Source of the DNA: a virus
IMG/VR virus record: IMGVR_UViG_3300032323_000774
Location: 1-34,193 of that record
Length of the DNA: 34,193 nt
Strand: one strand, 5' to 3'
Shown here in pieces: positions 5,913-14,004 of the stretch; positions within the stretch are counted from its first letter, which is position 1; every line of letters starts with the position of its first letter. The translations under genes and the position numbers were made by a program. The notes beneath the pieces are model-generated. The model was not told where the DNA came from, ran no database searches, and saw nothing but the letters and a program-made list of their open reading frames with translations.

Positions 5913-6430
5913 AAAAACAAAAACCCAAGCGGACGGTCTACGTCTACCGCTACACCCTCTTTGACGTGATGCTGGCCAGCCCCAGCGAGCCGCTGGCAGA
6001 GCACCTGCGCAGGCACCAGCTCACGCGGATGCACCAGGGCCTCGAATCTATGGAGAAGGCCCCAACGCCCACCACCGACGACTGGCGCGTGGTCAGCGAT
6101 GCCGTGAACATCATGGAGACGCTGGTCAATAACGGCCCTTGGTTTGACTGCGATGGCGACCCCGTGGAAATCACCGACGCCTCTGGCCTGCTATCCGACG
6201 CAGTGACGGCCATGGCCATGGCGGGCAAGCGCCACAAGACCGGTGGCAACATCCGACTGGACGGCGCAGGCATCCAGGCCGTGCGCGGCGTGCTGGCCGA
6301 TTACGGCGACCTGCTGGATGTACTGCCAGCCAGGACCATGATCAAAGCTCACCGCGAAACCGAGCGGCGCATCCATGAAATACTTGCGGGCAAGAAAAAG
6401 CCGCACGATGTGGAGGTAATGGACCTATGA
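5909..6430 (+). CDS. Conserved early phage protein, unknown function
   Basis: Encodes 173 residues from the ATG at 5909 (ATGA overlap). It is the largest early gene apart from the recombination pair. Predicted mostly helical, with distinctive segments RMHQGLESMEKAPTPTTDDW, CDGDPVEITDASGLL and RLDGAGIQAVRGVLADYGDL, and a C-terminal ERRIHEILAGKKKPHDVEV. From memory, similar proteins are common in Burkholderiales phages and prophages, always without an assigned function. No signal peptide, membrane segment or known catalytic motif is visible. Confidence 0.82.
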   Translation: MKKQKPKRTVYVYRYTLFDVMLASPSEPLAEHLRRHQLTRMHQGLESMEKAPTPTTDDWRVVSDAVNIMETLVNNGPWFDCDGDPVEITDASGLLSDAVTAMAMAGKRHKTGGNIRLDGAGIQAVRGVLADYGDLLDVLPARTMIKAHRETERRIHEILAGKKKPHDVEVMDL

Positions 6431-6708
6431 CACCGGAAGAACAAAACCTTGACATGCTGGTCGCTGAGCTGGACCGCGAGAACCGTTTGTTGCGGGCGCG
6501 CAATGAGCGGTTGGAGGCTGAAAACGAGGCACTGGAAAAGCAGGTCAAGGAGCTTCTCTCGATGGTTGACTCGCAAACACTGGCATCTGATCCTGCTGGT
6601 TTTTTCAAGCGGGGCACACAGGCCAACATGGTTTGGTGGGATGGTAATAAATTAATGTCCAAACCGGTACCGCTGGAAAACCTCTACAAAAATCCAGATC
6701 AGAAATGA
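6427..6708 (+). CDS. Coiled-coil early protein, unknown function
   Basis: Encodes 93 residues from the ATG at 6427 (ATGA overlap). Residues 8-48 form a clear leucine-zipper-like coiled coil (LVAELDRENRLLRARNERLE and onward), so the protein is probably a dimer. The C-terminal part (NMVWWDGNKLMSKPVPLENL) is non-helical and could be a binding tail. Not recognised as a known family. It overlaps the next gene by 4 bases. Confidence 0.78.
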   Translation: MTPEEQNLDMLVAELDRENRLLRARNERLEAENEALEKQVKELLSMVDSQTLASDPAGFFKRGTQANMVWWDGNKLMSKPVPLENLYKNPDQK

Positions 6709-6878
6709 ACCCCTGGACCTACATCCACGCCATTCTCGGCCCCGGCATGCACTGGTCACGCACACCCAACGAACTGCATGACGCCATCCGGCGCGCCGAG
6801 CTGGACGGTCAGAAGGCGGCTGCTGAGCACCTGCGCATCATTCTGGACCTGCGCAACAAGGTGGCGTTCGACCAATAA
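6705..6878 (+). CDS. 57-residue early protein, last of the plus-strand block
   Basis: Encodes 57 residues from the ATG at 6705, in ATGA overlap with the coiled-coil gene. The first 20 residues are Trp/His/Pro-rich, and residues 21-57 form an amphipathic helix pair (ELHDAIRRAELDGQKAAAEH). It ends at TAA 6876-6878, inside the A-run of the terminator that separates the two convergent blocks. Role unknown. Confidence 0.72.
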   Translation: MNPWTYIHAILGPGMHWSRTPNELHDAIRRAELDGQKAAAEHLRIILDLRNKVAFDQ

Positions 6879-6903
6879 AAAACCCCGCTGGGTGAGGGCG
6901 GGG
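6875..6903 (-). terminator. Intrinsic terminator between convergent blocks
   Basis: Stem CCCCGC (6883-6888) pairs with GCGGGG (6898-6903) around a 9-base loop. Read on the minus strand the stem is followed directly by TTTTTT (complement of 6877-6882), a textbook rho-independent terminator for the late block that ends at 6938. On the plus strand the same stem is followed by a weaker CTTTTT at 6910-6915, so it may partly stop early transcripts too. Confidence 0.85.
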
Positions 6904-6937
6904 TGAAAGCCTTTTTACAGGCGGGAGACAACTGCGT

Positions 6938-8956
6938 TCATTTGCGGCGCTTAAGCTCAGCCTCAAGGTCTGCCTCAATGTCGGCCTCAATGTCAGGAAG
7001 ACCGGCTTCTTGCGTTTTGCCGAGATCGGATTCAATGTCGGCATCAATGTCCATCCGCTGCGACGGGTCTTGCTCAACCATTGGCGCTGGGAAGATGGTG
7101 GCCGCGCTACCCGTCACAGCGCCACGCTCGAGAGCGGTGGAGCGGACGGCTTTTGGAGCCAGCCCCTTCTCGTACTGCTCAAGAAACTTCACCACCGAGG
7201 CCACCTCGCTTGGGTTTTTGGACATCAGCATGTCGGCCAGTTTGTCGGCCACTTGCGGGCTCAGCGTTGAGCTGCGTGCAACCCGGGCGGCCATGTGGGT
7301 CAGGGATGGCCAGAAGCCGCCGGTGACCGCATTTGCCACGGCCTCGCCAACGCCCGGACCCTCGTCCAGTGCCTCGCGCATTGCGCCGCGTTTGGCAGTT
7401 TGCGAGCCGCCCAAGATTTTGTTGGCTTGCTGGAACAACTGCGCCTCACGCTCCAGCGCCGTCTGAAACAGGCGAAAGTGCGCAGGGTCGTCAAACAATG
7501 GCTGCAGCTTGGCCACAGTCTCGGGCGAGTTGATGATGCGGCTGGCGGCGTTGAAGTTGGACGAAGGGTCCATCACCTGACCGTACAAATTGCGAGCCAC
7601 GCCTGTTCGGAACGCTTCCTTCTCAGCCTTGCTCATGCCTGCCATCATCTGGACAACCTGCTCGCTGTCCAGTTTTCTGAAATCAGCCAGGCCAGAGCGC
7701 ATGGCGTCAATCACCTCCACGTCACCCGCGTACTCTTGTCGGGCGGCGCGGTAAGCCGGGACGTTCTCGTCGATGGCCTTCACAAACTCTCGGCGCAAGT
7801 CGCGCAGGGCGCTGGCCTCTGCGGTGGACATTCCCTGCCCACGGAAGCCAGAATCAATACTGGCATCAATGCCGCGCTTGATATAGTCCAGCGTGCGCAC
7901 ATCGGGCAGCTTGGTCAGCTCCAGAATTTCCGCGCCACTGTCGGTGAATTTGCCGGTCGGCTTGTAAATCTCGGGCAACGCAAAGCGGCTGGGGTCTTCC
8001 CCGCGCAACTTGGCGGCCGACGCTTCGGTGTCTGCAATGCTTCGCGCTTTGGCAAAAAACTGCTGGAACTGGGGATTCTTCAAAGCCTCGACGATGCGGG
8101 GGTCGTCCACATCACCCATGGCATAAGCCTCGTCGTACATCGAGCCCGCTTTGCTGCGCAGGTCTTTGACCAGCTTGGCCTCGTCGGCATAGTAGTCGCC
8201 AGGCTTCAATCCCTTGGCCACTTGCTGGTAGGTGCGCTCGCGTGAGCCTGCTTTTTGCTGGGTCAGCGTTTTCTCAACCTTGCGCGTGCCCTTGCCAGTG
8301 CGCTGGGCCACGGCCTCAGCCAGATCGGCCATCGCATAGTCCACGTTGGCCATGGTGCTTGGAACGCCCATGGAGCGGTCCTTGGCCATCATCTGCTCGA
8401 TCTGCTGGGGCGTCAGGTTCGACTCCTTCATGGCCCCGGTGAACTTCTGGGCAGCGCGATTGGCAATCACGGCCTCGCTTGGATTGAGTCGGTCACGCAG
8501 CCATTGCCCAGCGCCTGTTGCGCCGCGCATAACGACAGGGGTTCCCAGTCCAATTCCTGCGCCCAGCGCTGCTCCTGACGTGCCACCGCTCAAGCGTCCG
8601 CCCTCTTCTGCCGAGCCAGCGCCGGACACAGCCCCTGTGCCCGCGCCAAGTGCTGACAAGCGGGCAAGGGTTCCAGCTGTGGTTCTTTTCGCCTGTGCAG
8701 CCGCTGCGGCCTGCCCCCCGGGCACAAACATCATGCCAAGCGCGGGAGCCATGCCGCCGCCAAACTCGGCCACGGTGGAGGCGATGGGGGCGTCTTTGGA
8801 ATACTGCGCGTATTCTTGGCGGATCTTTTTCAGGGCGTCCTCATACCCCTCGTCGCCAAGCCTTGAGCGAAAGAAGGCCTCGGCCTCGTCGCCCCAGCCC
8901 ATGCCAAGACCTTGGCCCAGAAACGCCCGTGCTGCGCCTTTGACTTTGTCGACCAT
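6938..8956 (-). CDS. Large internal virion / DNA-ejection protein
   Basis: Encodes 672 residues, the last gene of the late block. The N-terminus (GQGLGMGWGDEAEAFFRSRL, 14-33) resembles proteins encoded at the end of podovirus structural modules that leave the capsid with the DNA; this is family memory, not proof. A Gly/Ala-rich hydrophobic region (about 60-150) could insert in a membrane, as expected of ejection proteins. The middle is a long charged helical region. The C-terminus is strongly acidic, with repeated D-I-E-A-D units. Its start overlaps the previous stop by one base (TAATG). P22 gp16/gp20-like in role is my guess. Confidence 0.8.
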   Translation of the reverse strand: MVDKVKGAARAFLGQGLGMGWGDEAEAFFRSRLGDEGYEDALKKIRQEYAQYSKDAPIASTVAEFGGGMAPALGMMFVPGGQAAAAAQAKRTTAGTLARLSALGAGTGAVSGAGSAEEGGRLSGGTSGAALGAGIGLGTPVVMRGATGAGQWLRDRLNPSEAVIANRAAQKFTGAMKESNLTPQQIEQMMAKDRSMGVPSTMANVDYAMADLAEAVAQRTGKGTRKVEKTLTQQKAGSRERTYQQVAKGLKPGDYYADEAKLVKDLRSKAGSMYDEAYAMGDVDDPRIVEALKNPQFQQFFAKARSIADTEASAAKLRGEDPSRFALPEIYKPTGKFTDSGAEILELTKLPDVRTLDYIKRGIDASIDSGFRGQGMSTAEASALRDLRREFVKAIDENVPAYRAARQEYAGDVEVIDAMRSGLADFRKLDSEQVVQMMAGMSKAEKEAFRTGVARNLYGQVMDPSSNFNAASRIINSPETVAKLQPLFDDPAHFRLFQTALEREAQLFQQANKILGGSQTAKRGAMREALDEGPGVGEAVANAVTGGFWPSLTHMAARVARSSTLSPQVADKLADMLMSKNPSEVASVVKFLEQYEKGLAPKAVRSTALERGAVTGSAATIFPAPMVEQDPSQRMDIDADIESDLGKTQEAGLPDIEADIEADLEAELKRRK

Positions 8957-10221
8957 TATTCATCCCCTGGCATTTGGGTTGCACGATACGACCCAGCGTT
9001 GATATCGTTGAGGCGTTTCTTGTTGCGAACGTAGATGCTTTTCAGGGCGTCAGACGCGTTTCTCATGATGCGGCCCCGCTCTTCAATGCTCTTGGCTGAC
9101 ATACCTTGAGTGGCCAGCAGGGCAATCCGCTCGTCATTCGAGATCGCACCCGGGAACGTTGCCTTCAATTGAGACAACGCGGCTTTTTCCAGCATATTTT
9201 CCAACTCTCGGGTGTTGATCACCTTGGGGTCTTTGCTGCCGACGGCCTCCAGTGCTTTGCGTTGCGCGGTGTCCACAAGCGATGTGTCAAACGTATTCGG
9301 ATTGAGCTCCAGTGCTTTTTTCAGGTTGGTGTAAGCCTGAGACGTCTGCGCCAGCAAATCCTCTGTGTCGATCTTGAGCTTCAGTTCCGGCGCGGTCAGC
9401 TTTGTGGATTGCTCTTTAGTTAATTCAAACTTCTGCTGACTCAAGGCTTGATTTGCCTGAGCGTTGGTTATTCCAGCCAATGCCGCCTGAATCTGAGTCA
9501 TCTGCCGTTCGACGTTCATCTCAGCGATTTTTTCGACGCGCTTTTGGAATTCCGGTGTTCCGGGAACAAAGCCCTCATCCTTGGCTTGCTTGCCAGCAGA
9601 AGATTCTGGCTGGCCGGATTTCACGTAGTCTTTGATCAGCTCGGTGGCAATCGTGCGCTTGTCCTTCATGCCCTCAGTGGAAAGCTGACGCAAGGTAGCC
9701 AGGTCTTCTTTTGCCCCGGTCATGCGCAGCTTTTGAGCCTCAAGGCCCAACTGCAAACGGCGGTCGCGTGTCTCTTTATCGGAGGCGCGGCGCTCTTCCA
9801 GCATCTTGGACGCAGCGCCACCGGCCGTACCAAGCGACTCCATGAAGTTTCCGGTCTTGGTTGGAGCACCAAACGCAGCGGCCAGGCGGAAATACATCTC
9901 CGCCTTGCTTGGGCCAGACTCTCTGGGAGCTTTCATGGCCTCTTGCAGCAGATTGTTGAAAGCCTCGGACTCGCGGGTCATCGTGGCTCGCGCTGCTTTC
10001 AGGTCAGCGCTGTAGTCGTCGCCTTGTGGAAAATACTTACCCAGCATGGCCATGAGCGCCTGGTTGCGGTCGCCAGCAGGCATTCCGGGAGCAGCGGCAG
10101 GAGCTGCAGCGGCAGGAGCGGGCTGTGCCATGGCGACAGGCTGCTCCATCCGGACGGACATGGGCAGGCCCATCTCATCCGTCATTTCATAGCCTGCTGC
10201 AAGATCGTAAATTGATGCCAT
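8956..10221 (-). CDS. Internal virion / ejection-type protein
   Basis: Encodes 421 residues, with AGGAGAAAAAA upstream of the ATG. The N-terminus is short and folded, followed by an Ala/Pro-rich linker (about 30-48, PAPAAAAPAAAPGMPAG). The rest is long charged helix with coiled-coil character (MLEERRASDKETRDRRLQ, around 135-152). Composition and position between two other large helical virion proteins fit the three- or four-gene ejection set of podoviruses. No enzymatic domain is visible. Confidence 0.76.
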   Translation of the reverse strand: MASIYDLAAGYEMTDEMGLPMSVRMEQPVAMAQPAPAAAAPAAAPGMPAGDRNQALMAMLGKYFPQGDDYSADLKAARATMTRESEAFNNLLQEAMKAPRESGPSKAEMYFRLAAAFGAPTKTGNFMESLGTAGGAASKMLEERRASDKETRDRRLQLGLEAQKLRMTGAKEDLATLRQLSTEGMKDKRTIATELIKDYVKSGQPESSAGKQAKDEGFVPGTPEFQKRVEKIAEMNVERQMTQIQAALAGITNAQANQALSQQKFELTKEQSTKLTAPELKLKIDTEDLLAQTSQAYTNLKKALELNPNTFDTSLVDTAQRKALEAVGSKDPKVINTRELENMLEKAALSQLKATFPGAISNDERIALLATQGMSAKSIEERGRIMRNASDALKSIYVRNKKRLNDINAGSYRATQMPGDE

Positions 10222-10236
10222 TTTTTTCTCCTGCGA

Positions 10237-11922
10237 TTAAGTTCCGCCAATCAGCTTATTCAAACCGGCTGTTGCTGCAAATCCGGTGGCCAGCTGCTGC
10301 AGCGGAGAAGGTGCAAACGTCGCCCCTGTTGTTTGACCGGACTGCGTTTGCACAGACGCCACGTTTGGAGCCATGCCGCGCACTTGCGTGCTGAGCCAGT
10401 CCAGCTGAGATTTCGGGTAATTTTTCATGATCAAATCTTGCTGGTACTTTGCATCCGCCTCGCGCTGCGCTTGTTGCTGACGCGCCAGTCCCACGGCATC
10501 CAAAGCGGCAACATCAGTCGCACGCATCTGTTGTCCCTGCTGGGCCATGGCCGCCATTTGCGACAAAGCGGACTGCTGGCGCTGCAAATCGGCTTGCGTG
10601 ATCTGGCCCGCCTGAGCCCCAATGTTTGCAAGCAGTTGCTGCTGCTGACCTGTGAGGGCTCCGGTTTGCTGAGCCGCCTGCAATAAGGCTGACTGCTGCT
10701 GCTGGGTCAAAGCCCCCAATTGGGTGCCAATCTGACCGACCTGGCCAGCGCCAGACAAGCGCTGGGAAATCTCCTGCTGCTCGGCGGCCGACAAGGCCTG
10801 ACCGCCAGAAAGCAAAGCCTGCTGCTGAGCTTGGGTGAGCTGGCCAAGTTGAGCGCCCACCTGACCCAAACCTTGAGCGCGGGCCATTTCCTGCTGGATG
10901 GCTTGCTGCTGGGCGGAACTGAGCGCCTGGCCGCCAGACAGAATAGCCTGCTGCTGGGCTGTGCCGAGGCTGCCAGCGGTCGATGCCAACTGAGCCTGCC
11001 TTGCGGCATCCTGTTGAGCTGCGGACAAGGCCTGCCCAAAGCCTGCTTGCAAAGCCTGCGACTGTTGGCCAAGAATCGACTCTTGCGTGTCCCGCAAAGC
11101 CCGTCTGCCAAACTCGCCCATGCGCGTGCCGCCAAACTGGCCAGCACGAATGAATGAATCAGAAACCGCTGGCAGCAAGTTTTCCTGCAGGTTTCGAGCG
11201 CCCATCTTGGCGATCTGATTTGTCACGGACTCCGTGTAGGGGTTCATGAACTGGCTGATGTTTTGCGCACCGCTTTGGGCGGCTTGCTGCATGTAAGGTG
11301 CAGCTGCAGTCAGGCCGGAGCCTTGTAGGCTGGCCTGCACGTAGGGAGACAACGTGCGCGCCCCAGCTGATGTGTCAACACCGCCAAGAGCTGCGGCCTG
11401 CTGGTTCAGATACGGCGAAGCAGCGCCGACACCGCTGGTTTGCATGGCCGCTTGCACATACGGCGACAAAGCGTTTCCGGCGGCGTTGTAGTCAATCGCG
11501 CCAAGTTGGCCAGCTTGCTGGTTTAAAAACGGCTGAGCCGCACCAACACCGCTTGTGCCCACGGCTTGCGTCATCAATGGCTGAGCCGCAGACAGTGGGC
11601 TCATGTTTGCCGCTTGGCTCAAGTAAGGCGATGCGGCGGCCATTCCGCCAGGGCCTGTGCTCAAGGCCTGCATGCCAGTCTGCGCTTGGTTGAACGCAGG
11701 CTCAAACAAGCCTTGGTTCCTTCTTACGGCGGCATAAGCATCAAGCTGCTCTTGTTGCGCCGGAGCCACCAGCGTGCCTGCGTAAGGCGTGAACGGCGTC
11801 TTGGCAACGTTGGTCGCTTGATAGATCTGGTTGTAGATCGCGTCCTGCAACCACTTTGGCGTCTCTGTGGTGCTGGTGACGTAGGACGTCGCCTTTTGGG
11901 GTTCCCCTTGAAACAAGCTCAT
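10237..11922 (-). CDS. Gln/Ala-rich internal virion protein with tandem repeats
   Basis: Encodes 561 residues, extremely rich in Ala, Gln, Gly and Ser. Two repeat systems are visible. A 40-residue repeat begins GVGAAQPFLNQQ (from about 126) and GVGAASPYLNQQ (from about 166). A 43-residue repeat begins QQQAILSGGQALS (323) and QQQALLSGGQALS (366), with a decayed third copy near 408. Between them lies a non-repetitive segment (about 225-285, NPYTESVTNQIAKMGARNLQ) that is likely the conserved core. Position with the other ejection-type proteins suggests a virion-internal role. Ends in LIGGT. Confidence 0.8.
   Translation of the reverse strand: MSLFQGEPQKATSYVTSTTETPKWLQDAIYNQIYQATNVAKTPFTPYAGTLVAPAQQEQLDAYAAVRRNQGLFEPAFNQAQTGMQALSTGPGGMAAASPYLSQAANMSPLSAAQPLMTQAVGTSGVGAAQPFLNQQAGQLGAIDYNAAGNALSPYVQAAMQTSGVGAASPYLNQQAAALGGVDTSAGARTLSPYVQASLQGSGLTAAAPYMQQAAQSGAQNISQFMNPYTESVTNQIAKMGARNLQENLLPAVSDSFIRAGQFGGTRMGEFGRRALRDTQESILGQQSQALQAGFGQALSAAQQDAARQAQLASTAGSLGTAQQQAILSGGQALSSAQQQAIQQEMARAQGLGQVGAQLGQLTQAQQQALLSGGQALSAAEQQEISQRLSGAGQVGQIGTQLGALTQQQQSALLQAAQQTGALTGQQQQLLANIGAQAGQITQADLQRQQSALSQMAAMAQQGQQMRATDVAALDAVGLARQQQAQREADAKYQQDLIMKNYPKSQLDWLSTQVRGMAPNVASVQTQSGQTTGATFAPSPLQQLATGFAATAGLNKLIGGT
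10698..10960 (-). repeat. 43-codon tandem repeat inside a virion gene
   Basis: About 129-base tandem units coding for QQQA(I/L)LSGGQAL... recur twice with close identity and a third time in decayed form. Reading frame is preserved between units (129 = 3 x 43), so expansion or contraction by slippage or recombination would keep the gene intact. The phage recombinase pair could act on such repeats. Confidence 0.6.
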
Positions 11923-11923
11923 A

Positions 11924-13780
11924 TTAAGCGCCTTTCAAATATGCCAACGGCGATTTGGCGTTCGCGCTGAACTTGCCCCGGGCCATCGATTTGCCTTTGT
12001 GTTGACGGATTTTAGACCGCATCTGGTCCAGACGGCGAGCGCCCGCGTTGGTCGAGCCGTCGCCGATCAAAGCCACAGTCTCAGCGTCCATCACGTACTC
12101 GCCATCTGAGAGCTTGGCGTCGATTGAGTCAGACCGACCCGTGCCGCCACCAGATGCCAAATAAGCCACGCGATTCAATGCGCCGCCACGGGCCAGTTTT
12201 GGTTTTTCCTCTTCTTCTGGCTTGTCAAACGCTCCGCCGCCAACCTTGTCCCAGTTTAGGGCGATGTAGTTGCCAATAGGGATGCCTTCCATTTTTGCGG
12301 CAGCGTCCAGCATGTCCCAGTTCCACGTGCGCAATGGGCGGCTGAAATACTCTCGCTGTTCCGGCGACATGGTGCTGACCACCTGTTGGATTTCTTCTGG
12401 CGTCTGCGCGCCGCTGAACATTGACAGCAACGGCAGCATGGCCGCAGCGTTGCCCACGCTGAAACCTTTGTTGGCCGGAGCGGTTTGCTTTGCTGCGGGC
12501 TGTGTGGATGCCTGAATGGCAGACAAAGGTGACTGGACGGTGTTAACCCCCTGATTGGGGCCGATCTCGTAAGCCTTGACGTTGCGCATCTCCCCCAACT
12601 CTGGGTCCCAAACCTTACTGTCTGTTGTCATGGGCCTTGGCTGAGTGGGGGCACCAGGAATCTCGCTTTGATTCACAAAACGATAACCTTGTTGCTCCGG
12701 GTCCCAAATCTGCGTGTTTTCATTAACACCCTTACGCATGCTTTCGAGAGCCACATCCGATGGAGCGGCATAAGCTGCTGCCAAACCAGACAGAGCGCCT
12801 TGAGCCAAAGCGTCCTGCGGCGTTGCGCCCATGGTTAGCGCGTTGCCAAACTGCTGGCCCGCTGTCTGCAATCCAGCACCAACTTTCCCGCCAATACCAC
12901 TGGCCGCGCCGCCAAGCGTGCTGCCAAGGTAACCGCCTGTTGCACCTTGCAAAGCGCCAGCGCCAAAACCTTGACCAGAGATCGCGCCCTGAGCGCCGCC
13001 AATCAGCGAACTGCCGATCACGTTTTGCGCTGTTTTGCCCAGCGCCATTCCTGTTGCATCACTGACCGCACCACCCAAAGCGCCGCCAGCGCCAGCGCCA
13101 AGAGCGCCGCCCAGGGCACCCTGAAGCACGTTTCCGCCAGCCGCAGCAGAGGACAGTCCACCAATGGCTGCGCTACCAAGGATCCCAGCGCCAAGAGATT
13201 TAGCGGCCAACGCGCCGCCAGACAAGGCCGATCCAATTGCACCGCCCAGTCCAGGAGCCACAAAATTTAAAACAACTGGTAAAACAGGAGCGATCTTTTG
13301 AAAGACCTTTTTCAATCTCCGACGCAGGCTGTATTCGGGCATGTCGGTGTAGGGGTTCATTCCTCCCGAACCACCGTAAGCCTGCAGCAAGCGGCCTTCA
13401 AACGGAGTGATGTGCGCCAACTCCGAGTCGCCGCGACGACCCATTTGCGCAATCTTGTTTAAGCCGCCACGGGCAAAGCCTGGACCGCCATCGGCCATTT
13501 GTTGCTGCACAACCTTAAGGGCCAACAAAACAACAGTGAGCATTTCTGCGTTGAATTGATCAGGCAGGTCCTCGGCATCGAGCAGCTCACCCTGAACAAC
13601 GGTTTGACGGAACTCGTCATAGGAATCCGGGTTCTGCAACACAAACTCGATCATCCGAATGATCTGTTCGACCGACTCGCGATCAATATCCGGGTCTTGC
13701 AGCAACTCTTGCACGGCCATTTGGACCGATTGCATGATTTCTGGGTTGCCTTGAATGCCGTTCAAAATGTCTTGATTCAT
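11924..13780 (-). CDS. Large virion protein with GA-rich core and SDGEYV module
   Basis: Encodes 618 residues. Residues 1-95 are acidic and helical. About 165-320 is a very Gly/Ala-rich, hydrophobic region of glycine-zipper type (GGALGAGAGGALGGAVSD), suited to membrane insertion. Two short WDPE repeats follow (IWDPEQQGYRF and VWDPELGEMRN, around 360-395). The C-terminus carries SDSIDAKLSDGEYVMDAETV and an Arg/Lys tail. From memory, this SDGE(Y/F)V module recurs at the ends of internal proteins of many podoviruses. A likely ejection or membrane-pore protein. LARGG motifs link it to the GGKV-repeat protein at 25931. Confidence 0.8.
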   Translation of the reverse strand: MNQDILNGIQGNPEIMQSVQMAVQELLQDPDIDRESVEQIIRMIEFVLQNPDSYDEFRQTVVQGELLDAEDLPDQFNAEMLTVVLLALKVVQQQMADGGPGFARGGLNKIAQMGRRGDSELAHITPFEGRLLQAYGGSGGMNPYTDMPEYSLRRRLKKVFQKIAPVLPVVLNFVAPGLGGAIGSALSGGALAAKSLGAGILGSAAIGGLSSAAAGGNVLQGALGGALGAGAGGALGGAVSDATGMALGKTAQNVIGSSLIGGAQGAISGQGFGAGALQGATGGYLGSTLGGAASGIGGKVGAGLQTAGQQFGNALTMGATPQDALAQGALSGLAAAYAAPSDVALESMRKGVNENTQIWDPEQQGYRFVNQSEIPGAPTQPRPMTTDSKVWDPELGEMRNVKAYEIGPNQGVNTVQSPLSAIQASTQPAAKQTAPANKGFSVGNAAAMLPLLSMFSGAQTPEEIQQVVSTMSPEQREYFSRPLRTWNWDMLDAAAKMEGIPIGNYIALNWDKVGGGAFDKPEEEEKPKLARGGALNRVAYLASGGGTGRSDSIDAKLSDGEYVMDAETVALIGDGSTNAGARRLDQMRSKIRQHKGKSMARGKFSANAKSPLAYLKGA

Positions 13781-14004
13781 GATAGTGCTCCAACAAGCCT
13801 TTCAGCCCATTCTCTCCAGTCGGTAAATCCGTAAGGAATCGGCAAGTTACGGCCGATTGTTGTGTTGTTCAAAAACTGCATGCCCCAATCTTGCCAGCGA
13901 TCTGGGTCGTCAAGACGACCGAAAGCTCCAAAAGAATCCAAGTCCCAAATGACCTGAGACGCCCAGTCGAGCAGCTCCAAGTTGGCAGGACGTGTGATGA
14001 TCAT
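13777..14004 (-). CDS. Small conserved late protein, unknown function
   Basis: Encodes 75 residues from the ATG at 14004, in ATGA overlap with the preceding gp10-like gene, and overlapping the next gene by 4 bases. It is Trp- and Asp-rich (WASQVIWDLDSFG, WQDWGMQFLNN, FTDWREWAERL), compact and acidic. From memory, a protein of this type sits next to the gp10-like gene in other podoviruses, which hints at a tail role such as stopper or chaperone. No direct evidence here. Confidence 0.8.
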   Translation of the reverse strand: MIITRPANLELLDWASQVIWDLDSFGAFGRLDDPDRWQDWGMQFLNNTTIGRNLPIPYGFTDWREWAERLVGALS

